Shown: piece by piece, positions 12,001 through 22,005 of the stretch
How the letters are laid out: each line of letters opens with the position of its first letter
How positions within the stretch are numbered: position 1 is the first letter of the stretch
From: Diphasiastrum complanatum
Taxonomy: Eukaryota; Streptophyta; Lycopodiopsida; Lycopodiales; Lycopodiaceae
Length of the DNA stretch: 64,000 bases
NCBI GenBank assembly: GCA_029204225.1
Contig: MU832069.1
Coordinates: 1 to 64,000, forward strand
Direction of reading: 5' to 3'
Position numbers and translations under genes: made by a program
The notes under the pieces: generated by a model
The model's database searches: none
What the model was told of the DNA's origin: nothing
What the model saw: the letters and a program-made list of their open reading frames with translations, nothing else

Positions 12001-12249
12001 CCACGTGCTTGACATTTTTCCAAAGGGGTTAACCTCGTCTGTTGCAAGTCCAAATCTTATATTTCTTGTTTCACTTGCGAAACATGGATATTCTTTGTCA
12101 ATGTGTTTCCATGCAGGAGAGTCTGAGGGTACTCTCATGATCTCATCCGAAGAACGATGACTAGCATGCCAATTTACAAGTTCTGCAAGAGACTCAATCC
12201 ACCATGTGTTATTGGAGTAGCTCTTCCTTGTTGGTGTAGATGCCATCAA
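9085..12249 (-). pseudogene. Tnp2-type CACTA transposase, broken
   Basis: Reading on the minus strand from 12249 downward, the fragments follow the order of a plant CACTA transposase. 12249-11851 holds LAELVNWHASH, then VPSDSPAWKH, then GLATDEVNPFG and STWSTWPVVL. 11635-11201 holds the Tnp2 core, with HACLICGPNID and LPDPMHIFKNVGESIWKHL. 11078-10860 and 10771-10532 cover following segments, the latter with HLLVHLVQEVG. 10490-10161 has the DUF4218-like RPEGSMSEGWLVQESLFY. 9462-9085 has a DUF4216-like VFFQPDRLNKDWWYVVQ and an acidic tail. Some breaks may be introns, but several joins lack splice sites and carry stops, so I call it a pseudogene. Active enzymes cut and move CACTA elements in the nucleus. 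Confidence 0.75.
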
Positions 12250-12435
12250 GGATGAATCAACTTCATCCTCATAATCCTCAATGGTAAGGTTGTCTTGTTT
12301 ACTCTCATCTTGTGCATTCTTCTTTTTGTAGCACTGGGATGCAAAGTGCCTTCCACAAAAGAAGCACTTTTGTTTGGCTTTGGCTTTCTTCTTTCCTTTA
12401 GAGCTTAATTCTTGATCATGCTTAAAAATATGTCA
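12185..12435 (-). pseudogene. Copia gag zinc-knuckle / protease start fused to Tnp2
   Basis: Directly upstream of, and in frame with, the Tnp2 fragment, the minus strand reads a lysine-rich stretch, then KCFFCGRHFASQCYKKKNA, then NNTWWIES. The first part matches a copia gag zinc knuckle but is two residues short (C-X2-C-X2-H-X4-C instead of X4 before the His). The second matches the TWWIDSGAS start of copia protease, as seen in the copia fragment at 54105-55315. The match stops at TWWIES and Tnp2 sequence (LAELVNWHA) starts. This looks like a copia piece joined to the transposase. It is open from about 12435 through 11851. Confidence 0.6.
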
Positions 12436-12649
12436 TATCACCCACATGCTTTTGTCCTCAAAAAATATTTATAAAATTAGAGTCAAATCATTATTTTAGT
12501 TCCATAATTTGTCTTTTTGACAAACCACTCACTATATGACACCTTCCAAGCCGTAATCACGTATTTCTATGCAAAAACAATTGCGTGGCACTGCCACGCG
12601 TGGCAAAAAAATGCGTGGCAGAGCCACGCGACACTTGAAATCTGAAAAA

Positions 12650-12720
12650 TGAATATAAATGCCCTCATTCAATATTTTACCATGCTTTCTTGTGGATTTC
12701 TTGAGGCTCACTATCACACT
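12650..12720 (+). promoter_or_regulatory. Candidate TATA promoter and pyrimidine leader
   Basis: A TATA-like ATATAAATG lies at about 12654. About 50 bp downstream is a pyrimidine-rich start region (CACTATCACACTCAAGC) that runs into the CT tract and then the ATG at 12970. Spacing fits a plant RNA polymerase II promoter, but no expression evidence is available. Confidence 0.3.
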
Positions 12721-12817
12721 CAAGCTCTCACACTCTCACTCTCAAGCATTCAATCTCTCATTTCTCTCTCTCTCTCTCTCTCTCAATCTCTCACTCTCAA
12801 TCTTTCATTTCTTTTCA

Positions 12818-12963
<146 letters not shown>

Positions 12964-12969
12964 ATCATC

Positions 12970-15910
12970 ATGTCTTCTACCGATACTTCTCAGTCTCTGC
13001 GCTATACTATCCATCATGAGGTCCCATCTGCAACAGACATCATGATTCTTCCTAGCACAAGCATAGTCACTCAATGAATGACCCTTGCGGAGCCTCTACT
13101 TACTGCAATGGGTATTCATGAGAGAGCCTTTTCAGGACGCATCAATATGGATTTTATCACTCTTGCCTTCAGTACGTGGAAGGAAGAGAAATCCAAGTTT
13201 TACATCACCTTCCAAGGAGCCACACACAAGGTGCGTGTCACTGAGGCCGCACTTGCAGCTATAGGAATCTCATCCGGTACGCACGCCTCACCCAATCACA
13301 AGCACGCCAAACAGGCCATCAAGCCATACATTGACCTCACCAACGATCTGCATTGGACTAATGATGGTTACCTTCTGGAAGCCATCACTGAGCCTTCCAT
13401 CCACGCCGTTGCCCAATTGTTGAATCATTTTCTAATGGTTGGCAACCTCAGGAAAGACCGCATCACATCTCAAATCCTTCACAGGATAATGGAGTCTCAC
13501 ATCAAGTTGGCCAAAGCCCCTCTTGAACCATATAACTAGTTCAAGACTGTTTCTGGTGAGCTCAACCAAGCTATTAAGGCCAATACAAAGCAGCAGTTCG
13601 CCACTGGCTCTCTATTGTCCCTCTTAGCCGCTTCTCACTTAGAAAACAGAATCCATGGCTTCCACCTGGATTCTGTGCTTTCAGTTTACGAAGAAGCACC
13701 AACCGAGTCATCTCACTAGGCCTCACGTTCTCATAGTCGTCATCGTCCACGCAGCGAGATCGTTATTCCTAACTCGCCTTCCGCGTCATGACGTCGTACT
13801 AAGCATACCTCATCAGCTGCGCTTCCACCCCCTACTGCTGTTCGCACTGAACTTTCCATTCCCCTCGCCTCTGCTCCCATACAAGGACAGTCTGTGACCA
13901 TTGGGCCTACCATTCCCATCACAGCTGCCCAGGCCGCCTCACCCTCGCACACCGAAGCAACCTCACCCAACACACAGTTCTTCATGGATATGTTCGATGA
14001 TTCCGACCCCCTTGGGGCCACCGAAATCTTTGAAATGCCCCAGAGCCCAGCACCGTTTGAACCTCAATCCCCTGGAAGAGGATTCTGGCATATCCATGAA
14101 GCTACTGTTGGTGTCGAAGATGCCAATCAGCAACCACCCACACAAGGTAGCCCAGCCACACTTCGGGTCGACACAACTGTCAAGTCACCAAAGCAGTTCG
14201 ACGCCATGGTGCCTGAAGGGTTTGAAGATGAGGATATTTCTGAAGAAGAAGAGACTTTGGCACCTATTCCATGCCTACCACGGACAGTACCATCAGGGTC
14301 TCCTATTGTTGCCACCTCCATGACTGTCGATTCTGGTGATGCTCTCGGGTTAGTTTCAAGCCTTGGGCAAGTGATCCAGTCTATGCTGGATAAAAAAAAA
14401 GAAATGGAACAGAGAATCTCTACTTTAGGATCTGAAAACAGTCTGATCAGCCAAAAAATTGTCCAGCTGGATCGAGAGGTAAAGATAGCCAAGCAACATA
14501 AAAAAAAAGGCTGAAAGCGAAAAGACATTGGCCCAGCAACAAGCTGATCGTGTGGAAACCTACATCAGCTCCCTGCAAAATGACCTGACAACCGCACAGG
14601 ATTAGGTAGATAAGGCAGTGCAAGATGCCAAACAACAGGTGCAGCTGCTGAAGGGGCAATTACAAATGGCCGAACAAGATCGCACACGGCTTCAAGGTGA
14701 ATTGGATGCGACCACTCTTGAGCATGATGCGTATCTGCAAACACAAATACCCGATCATCTTGTCACACCGACGGAGATTGCATATTTGTTCAAGAAAGTG
14801 GAAACATACAAAGTGGCCCTTCAGGGATTCCAAGGCCGCTTTGATAGATTCAAAGGAGCAGCTTCAACCGAGTTGAAAAAGGCAAAAGAGACCATCAACG
14901 CCTATGAAAAAACCATCGTTCAAGTGTTGGAAGCCGGACCACAAATCCCCGTCCCGGTCATGCAGCAATTCTCCCCTTCGCGCCAAGAAGCTGTACAGAT
15001 GGATACAGGGGTTGATTCGAGCATGGACCAAGGGGGAGCTTCAGATCTAACAGATCAACCGCCAACTATACCGACAGTACAAGTGGGTCCATCCTCATCA
15101 AGGACATGCCATTTATTCAGAAGGCCCATCAGCGTCGAGGACCATATCCAGACCTTCTTAAAGTAGCATCCACATGAGTCCTCGCGTGGTGGATGGGTTG
15201 TCAAATTTAAGACCTCCGAGATTGAGGCCGGCAAAGAATTGGACAAAATACCTGCACTGGGAGAGCAGCCGGCATGGAGAATCACAGTTTTTGAGAAAAC
15301 TCTGAAATCAATTAGGAGTTACATCGCCAACCCTCGCCAGTTGCGGGTAGATCCTTATTACGTGCCAATGCCGCAAAGACAAAAATGGAAAGATTTGGGA
15401 TTGGCTATGGATAAAATCACCATCCATACGCCCAATTGGCCAATCATCCACCAGCCTTACAGCTAGAATATTTCAGTGGATTTCCACCGGGCCTTACAGG
15501 CATATCAGAGAGAGTATGTCCACTCTCCGGATCCAACAGTGCGACAATCGGCAATGTTTGCAAAAGATCTAACTCTGTTGGCGTCATTGGTGGCAACCAA
15601 ATGGGACGATTGCCTTCCTACCCTGGCATTTGATCCAAATAAGCCGATGGCCTCAGAGCAAATCAAAGATCAGTTGCCGATTGCTCGACTGTATTTTCGT
15701 GCGGCTCTTGGGAATCCCGCTTCACCTCATGGACAACTTCCAAGTGGATTGTCGGAGCCCACCGTTGTTTTCTTCCGCATAATTTGGATTTCAATACTGC
15801 ACGCCTTGACTTTATGGAGAAGGTGCAGTATCATTTAATTAAGATTCGGCGCGAAGCCAACAAAAGTCCCCAATAGCTGCATATTGCAGGTGTTATGGGA
15901 CCGCCACCAA
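12970..15910 (+). pseudogene. Decayed ~970-codon extra ORF upstream of an LTR
   Basis: One frame runs from ATG 12970 to about 14510, broken only by stops at 13075, 13537, about 13717 and about 13789. A one-base shift at a poly-A run (about 14502-14510) leads into a second frame, with stops near 14603, 15164 and 15464. A further shift near 15760 leads to a final stretch ending near 15910. The N-terminal part reads MGIHERAFSGRINMDFITL and FYITFQGATHKVRVTEAAL. A Pro/Ser/Thr-rich middle follows, then two coiled-coil-like segments near 14390-14510 and 14620-14760 (QQVQLLKGQLQMAEQD), then a helical tail. No gag, protease, RT or integrase motif is present. Its place just before a polypurine tract and LTR fits an additional or envelope-like ORF of an LTR retrotransposon; the function is unknown. 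Confidence 0.6.
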
Positions 15911-15911
15911 T

Positions 15912-16390
15912 TTTGGTGGGGGATACTGTTGGAGGGTTTGCGGATCCCAAGGCCACCCTAACCCTAGTTAATAAGTGAGAGGTATTTGGCACCCTGTGTG
16001 TGTAAGTCCAACCCGATGATCACATAGTTATTTGATTAAGTAGAATGATAATAAAAGGACTTTAGGCCTTTTTGCGGGACTTTTAATGTCGCGGGGCCTA
16101 AATGTCAAGTTAGTGAATAAAGTTGGGTTTCCCTCCAATTTTGATGGTTCCCACACTTTTTTAAATTTGAATAAAAAGAGAGGCAAGACTGGACCAATAG
16201 GATTCAGAGGCCAGAGTCCTCCTCTCTACTATAAAAAGGGACCAACTCGAGTTGCTCCTCATGTTCATTTCCTCATTTCAATAAAGAAGATTGGTTCTCT
16301 TTAGAAATGGATTGATGAATGTCCTTGCTCTTCCTTTCTTTTTCTCCATTTCTCATGCTTTCTTTGGATTTTGCTAATTGTTGGATTTGA
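15912..16390 (+). mobile_element. Polypurine tract and 3' LTR, truncated
   Basis: A purine-rich tract (GGTGGGGGAT, 15915-15924) is followed by TGTTGGAGGG at 15927, the typical entry to a 3' LTR. Inside are a TATA box (CTATAAAAAGGG near 16230) and an AATAAAG signal (about 16280). The LTR appears to be cut near 16390, where copia RNase H sequence begins. No matching 5' LTR is in the window. Confidence 0.55.
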
Positions 16391-16399
16391 TCATTATTA

Positions 16400-16830
16400 G
16401 GATTGAGTACTTCCAGGCAACGAAAACTCTCAGCATCAGCTACGGAGGTAGCCACACTGCCAACATCCTTGAAGCCTACACAGATGCAGATTGGGCAGGA
16501 GATGTCGACACCAGAAAATCAACTTCTGGATTTGTATTTTTATACAGCCAGAAGCAGACCTCAGTTGCATTATCATCAACGAAATTCGAACTTCCACAAA
16601 TGCAACCAAAGAGGCAATTTGGCTACGGCAACTGCTTGCAGACATCAACCTTGCACAATCACTTCCTACAACAATCTATTGTGACAATCAAAGCACAATA
16701 GCGTTATCTCTCAATCTGAGATTTCACTCTCGAGGCAAACATATAGAAATCAGGTATCATTACCTTAAAGAGAAAGTGCATAACAAGGAGGTAGGATATT
16801 TGTTGCCTTCACTCTAAAGGATGTCTTTGG
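16400..16830 (+). pseudogene. Copia RNase H remnant
   Basis: The first frame reads AYTDADWAGDVDTRKSTSGF, the RNase H entry motif of plant copia polyproteins. After a frameshift the match continues as ATKEAIWLRQLLADI, then YCDNQSTIALSLN, then SRGKHIEIRYHYLKEKV. It then stops near 16815. Upstream gag-pol is missing, so this is a 3' fragment of an element. Confidence 0.85.
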
Positions 16831-17567
16831 GATTTACATACCTTCAGTCTAAGGGCATCTTCACGTTTTTGGGTTTTTCGCTATAATGGCAGACCAACGT
16901 CACCAACTTATCATCAACCCTAAAATAGCTGGACAAACAAATATCCTATGGGCGGTTACCAACTTTGTACGTATGCAAAACTGGAGTAAATGGCAGTTAA
17001 AGCTTATAAGATATTTGCCTCTCGACACTTGTAAATATATATACTAGCTGAATCAAGCTATGTAAGTGTTAATCAAGTTCTTTTTCAATAAGAGTTATCT
17101 ATAGCCAACGCTATCATGCTCAACAAGCTGAAGTTCTTACTTCAAGCGATTGTACTCATTGTTGATATTAATCAGAGTGCAATTTTTGTCTCACTACTGC
17201 GTTGTTCATTTGAGCAATCTGTATGTTGCTAACTATTGTGTTTCTGTTCCTACATGCCTACTCTCAAGGTCTCGAGCTTCCACTGCCAATCATCCCCATG
17301 TTTTCCGACAGCCATGACCCTCGCAACCTTTTCTGACTCAATTATTTATTTACATGGTAATACCCTCAACAAGGCCTCCAACCTCAAGTAGTGTTGGTCC
17401 CTCGGCACTATTGAGCTTAGTAGATCCCCCGTTTAACGTGTCTTTGTTGGATGAGATAGCTGGTGATGTCTTCCATGAAGGTCAATCCTTTTGTACTTTT
17501 CGAGTCCTTTGGAGTGAAGAGCTCTGTTTCCTATTCCGCACCTAATCTCTTCGAGAGCCACCCAACA
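16831..17567 (+). mobile_element. LTR-like segment between two copia bodies
   Basis: The segment follows a copia RNase H end and precedes a perfect tRNA-iMet primer-binding site, so at least its right part should be an LTR. It ends CCCAACA before a three-base spacer and the primer site. TATA-like TATATATACTAG occurs near 17034 and AATAAGAG near 17090. The left LTR boundary is not clear. One LTR could serve both the upstream remnant and the downstream element. Confidence 0.45.
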
Positions 17568-17570
17568 AAG

Positions 17571-17582
17571 TGGTATCAGAGT
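17571..17582 (+). promoter_or_regulatory. Primer-binding site for tRNA-iMet
   Basis: TGGTATCAGAGT matches 11 of 12 bases of the common plant copia primer-binding site. It lies 3 bp past the inferred LTR end and 59 bp before the gag start at 17641. Confidence 0.75.
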
Positions 17583-17640
17583 CATCATTCTAAACTACTA
17601 TTAGTATTCGAAACTGTTTACTATACTTGAATCATTCATC

Positions 17641-19510
17641 ATGAAAGAAACATCTTCAGAAATCCGCTAGATCAACAAGTTCAACGGTGATGACTTCCAC
17701 ATGTGGAAGTTCAAGATAAAGATGATACTCGTAGAAAAAGAACTTTGGAGATACGTCAGTGGTTCAATAGCCAAGTCGGCTGAACTTGACATGCTGACCG
17801 ACTGGGAAGCTAAGGTTGACAAAGCTCTTGCCATTGTATCTCTAAATCTTAAAGATTTACAATAGCTCACGTAGCTAATAATTCCAGCTCCAAAGAGGCA
17901 TGGCACATTCTTACTTGTCTATATGAAATGACAGATGTATCGACTCGTCTCTTCTTGAGGAAGAAGTTCCTATCACTCAAGATGAGTGAAGGAACCTCAA
18001 TCACTGATCATCTAAACGAATTCAAACAGCTACTCAATCAGTTAGCTGCAGAAGGTTTGCTAGTGTCGGATGGAGATGCTAACATGTCTCTTCTATCCAG
18101 TCTTCCTCCCTCTTATGACAATCTAGTATTGCTACTTGTCTTTGCAAAAGGTGACAACAAGTTTATTGTAGGAAGAAGTAAGAAGAAAAAGCTTATCCAT
18201 GTTGAATTTGAAGACAGTTGCTCTCTATTCAAATAAGCAGCAGCTCCCGAAGAAGAAATCTTTCGAAGGACAAGAAGACAAAAGCTGAGCAAACTGATCC
18301 AAACCAGCAATCACAACAAGTCTAAGACCAGACTCTTCTGCAAGTATTGCAAGAGAACCAACCATGACATCAAGGATTGTTGAGTTCTCAAGCATAACGA
18401 CGCGAAGAAGAAAATGCAGTAGGATGGTGGATTTGATTTTGCCAAAACCTCTCTCGAAGACCCAATACTACTAATGATTCAAGATGAACCCATTAGAGGA
18501 GCTATGGAATCGGTTTCTCGATTATGGAGCTTCTCATCACATGACTTCATGTAAGTCCTTATTCGAAGACCTCACACCAGCAGATTTGAAGTATGTCTAC
18601 TTCGGAGACTCAAGTACATTGTAGATTGAAGGCAAAGGATCTATTCGCCTTTATCTTCCAAACAGTAAATTGACCTTCCTCAAGGATGTACTTTACGTAC
18701 CCAAACTGACCAAAAATTTATTGTCAGTCAGCAAGTTCACTGGTCAGGGCTGTAGAGTCTGGTTCAATTCAAAGCAATGTACCATTTTGGACAAGAACTG
18801 TAAGGAAGTCCTCTCTGCAAATAGAGAAGTTAATTTGTACATTCTGGATCACGAATATGCACTTTCTACTAATGTGAGTACTTCAAATGCCCAATTATGG
18901 CATCAAAGATTAGGACACCTAAATATGAGATCAATCTTGTATATGCATCACAATAGCATGGTCAAGGATTTAAACTTTAATGTTGCCTCCACTGACATTC
19001 GACATGTCTGTGAGATGTGTCTACTAGCCAAACAGCCTAGATCAAGATTTCCAAAGGGACAAGCCACTAGATCTAAGTCCATTTTAGAATTGATACATAG
19101 TGATCTGTGTGGCTTTATGAGTAATCCATGTCTGGGTTCAACACTATATTTTATTACTTTTATCAATGATTATTCTAGATTTACCAACATCAAGAACAGG
19201 TCTGAGGCATTCAACTGTTTCAAAGATTTCAAACAGTTTGCTGAGACACAGACTGATCAACGACTCAAGACTCCTCATACAGACAGTGGTGGCCACAACG
19301 GAATGGAGTAGCCAAAAGGAAGAACCGAACTTTACTAAATGTAGCACGATCAATGATGTCAAATGCTCAGCTCACCAAGAAATTTTGGGCTGAAGCTATT
19401 TCAACAACTTGCTATCTGCAAAACTATTCGAGTACCAAAGCAGTCAACTCAAAGGCTCACTTTGAAACTTTCTATGGCTACAAACCCTGTCGATTAGTCG
19501 ATTAGTAGGA
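17641..19510 (+). pseudogene. Copia gag-protease-integrase, broken
   Basis: Gag reads from 17641 with FNGDDFHMWKFKIKMILVEK and, in another frame, FLRKKFLSLKMSEGTSITDH. The zinc knuckle CKYCKRTNHDIKDC (C-X2-C-X4-H-X4-C) lies near 18340. A protease relic (DYGASHHMTS) follows near 18525. A 213-codon open frame at 18670-19311 covers LKDVLYVPKLTKNLLSVSKF, the integrase zinc-binding region (LWHQRLGHLN ... CEMCLLAKQ) and the start of the core (HSDLCGF, FITFINDYSRF). The core then continues in another frame (KFWAEAISTTCYLQNY) to about 19500. Multiple stops and shifts make it non-functional. Reverse transcriptase is absent, replaced by an inverted fragment. Confidence 0.85.
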
Positions 19511-19539
19511 GAATAATCCAATACTCCCCCTTAATCTGA

Positions 19540-20150
19540 ATCCATGAATGCCTTGACCTTTAAACTTAGTTTTTGCACAGAATTTTCTATGCACATCCAA
19601 GCTTAATGCTTTGGTAAAAATATCTGATGTCATATCTTGCGTTTGACAGTACTGCAATCTGACCTCTTTGTTGAGAACTTTGCTTCTGACATGGTGATAC
19701 TTGAGTTCAATGTGATTACTCCTAGAATGAAATCTCGGTTGGCTGACAAGGCAATGGCACTTTGATTATCACAAAATAATAATGTTGGGGCATATTGATT
19801 CAGCCTAATACATGAAAGTAAGTTTTCAACCAAATTGCTTCCTTTATAGCCTGTGAGGCTGCAATATACTCTAATTTTGTAGAAGATACAGCTATCAAAG
19901 ATTGCTTGCAGCTGTTCTAGAAAATAGGACCAGTGTTGAGGAAGAATGTAAATCCAGAAGTAGATTTACGGGTGTCTATATCTCCTAGCCAGCTTGCATC
20001 TGTGTAACCACTGAGTAAATTGAGTTTGTCATTGTCGACTGCTCCATAACAAATGCAAAAGTCCATTGTAGCTCGAAGATATCTCATGACTCTAATAAGA
20101 GTCTTCCAATGTGTTATACTAGGGTTAGTCATAAACTGACTTATTCTGAC
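19540..20150 (-). pseudogene. Inverted copia RT-end/RNase H fragment
   Basis: On the minus strand this reads SITHWKTLIRVMRYLRATMD, then GYTDASWLGDIDTRKSTSGF, then LLFCDNQSAIALSAN. This is the RT-RNase H junction and RNase H of a copia element, broken by stops. It lies opposite in orientation to the copia sequence on both sides, and its motifs differ from both neighbours, so it comes from another element. Confidence 0.8.
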
Positions 20151-20610
20151 TCTGATTGGGCTGGCAATGTGGATACAAGAAAATCCACATTTGGCTATCT
20201 TTGCTTTGTAGCAGGAGGACCCATTTCGTGGAATAGTCAAAAAAAGAAATGCATTTCTTTGTCCTCCATAGAATCAGAATATGTCCCAGCTATCTCTGCA
20301 GTGAAGGAAATCATCTGGCTCAGAAGATTGCTTCATGATCTTATGATCTCTCAAATCAATCCAACTATACTCTATTGCGACAATCAGAGCTGCATTGCTC
20401 TATCTCTGAACCCATGAACTCACTCCAGAACTAAACACATTGAAGTTCAATTTCATTTTCTTAGAGAGAAAGTTCAGAATAAGGATGTCGAATTAAGTTA
20501 TTGTCCTACTGCCAGTATGTTGGCTGATATCTTGACTAAGCCTCTGTCAAGAGAAAAACATGTTGCATTATGTAGCTTGCTTAATTTTATTCAGGATCCT
20601 AAGAGTTAAG
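20125..20610 (+). pseudogene. Copia RNase H, 3' end of pol
   Basis: The frame reads YSDSDWAGNVDTRKSTFGYL, CISLSSIESEYVPAISAVKE, YCDNQSCIALSLNP, then after a stop HIEVQFHFLREKV and TASMLADILTKPLSREKHV, the usual C-terminus of copia pol. It is followed directly by a polypurine tract and LTR. It may be the 3' part of the element starting at 17571. Confidence 0.85.
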
Positions 20611-20950
20611 CTTAAGGGGGGGTGTTGGGAATAAGCATCACTCCAACTCACCAGAATTCAACTCATCAGTATTTGAGTCATCAAAACACGAATCATTCGA
20701 GTTCATCTCAATTTCTGAGCACCAGTGCAAATATTTTCAAGGAGAAAAAACTTTGGAATCAAGGATCTTCTGAAAGCATGGAAAAATCATGTTCCATTGG
20801 TTCTTAGTCCTCAGTCCGTATAGCAGGATGTGGTTCACACGTGTGAAACCCTCTTTTATTAATTTACACTTTGTTTAGATTCTTTGTGAGCAGGTAATAA
20901 TTGTTGGTACCTTTGAATCAATGTTGAGTACATCATTTTAGATTGAAATC
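20611..20950 (+). mobile_element. Polypurine tract and 3' LTR start of a copia element
   Basis: CTTAAGGGGGGG (20611-20622) is followed by TGTTGGGAATAAGC at 20623, a textbook polypurine tract and LTR entry right after the copia pol end. The LTR's 3' limit is not identified; no second copy of its sequence is in the window. Confidence 0.65.
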
Positions 20951-21930
20951 TCCAACTTACATGTATCATTTATATGCACATAGATAGCCCTTTATCCTCA
21001 CCCATCCAATAAGAGGTGGGTATTTGTTGTGCAAACCAGGATAAGATTTTCTTTTTCTTGGAAAATATTGAGCTTGAAGATGCAACAACAAAGACTTATG
21101 ATGGATGAGATGAAAGCGAGAATATGAAAATCATGCACAAGAGCATCTGCAGATGAACACGAAGAAAATGAAGTGGTTAGACATTTTGAACAAGATGAAT
21201 GGGATGTCAATGACAACAATAGAATAGTCGCAAGTGAAAACAATGAAGGCATTAATGATGTTATTAATAATAACTTCCAAAAGAGTTAACCATTTAGTTG
21301 AAATTTGTGAAAGAATAAGACTTAGTAAATGAGTTTGAAAGTGATGCAAATTGAGAGAATGAATATGCACATGTGTTTCATTAGAGAAAGTATATATGGA
21401 CTTCAACTACATTTAGGAATTGCTTGTCTTGGTTAGGTATTATGGGACACGTGAAAATGTGGCTTGGCCTTAATGCAACCAAGGTAGTACTTTATTCATC
21501 CTAAAAAACAAAAACATCCTAGAAGAGCAAATAAATAATAGCCCCTCTTTCTAACACACCTTATTTAAAGGATTTGAAATGGAATGCAATCAACTAATCA
21601 TAACTACAAATCGAAAATTTTAAATTAGGTATAGTGCCTAATTCTGAAGTTACATCTTTTGTTGTATCTTTGAATTCTTATTTCCTCCTTATATCTAGAC
21701 TAAATCCAAATTCATATGAATGATGAGGAGGAGACCTTAATATAAGAAGTTTAAATCAAGGATATATCTCTTTTTCATTTTGAGGATTTTGAGTTTTTAT
21801 ATTTTAAGATGACAAGAATGTCTAGGCTAAATCCAAAGTCATATTACCCATTGAAGAAGTTTAAATCAATGTTCTATGTCTTCCTATTCACTTTGAGCAT
21901 CATAAAGATGACAAGAATAAATTGTTCATA

Positions 21931-22005
<75 letters not shown>

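Larger units (their letters stand above)
7900..12640 (-). mobile_element. Decayed CACTA (En/Spm-type) DNA transposon
   Basis: The element is defined by a minus-strand Tnp2-type transposase relic (9085-12249) flanked on both sides by the 14-bp palindrome TGCCACGCGTGGCA and variants. Copies lie at 7996, 8231, 8284, 8315, 8371 and 8386 on one side and 12592 on the other, plus half-sites. Clusters of short subterminal repeats bound by the element's own protein are a hallmark of CACTA elements. I could not find the CACTA terminal inverted repeats or a 3-bp target duplication, so the outer limits are approximate. Confidence 0.7.

Noticed and set aside
13655-14323. Alternative-frame open stretches across the long decayed ORF
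   Set aside because: They overlap the frame that carries consistent domain-like sequence and coiled coils; treated as shadows.
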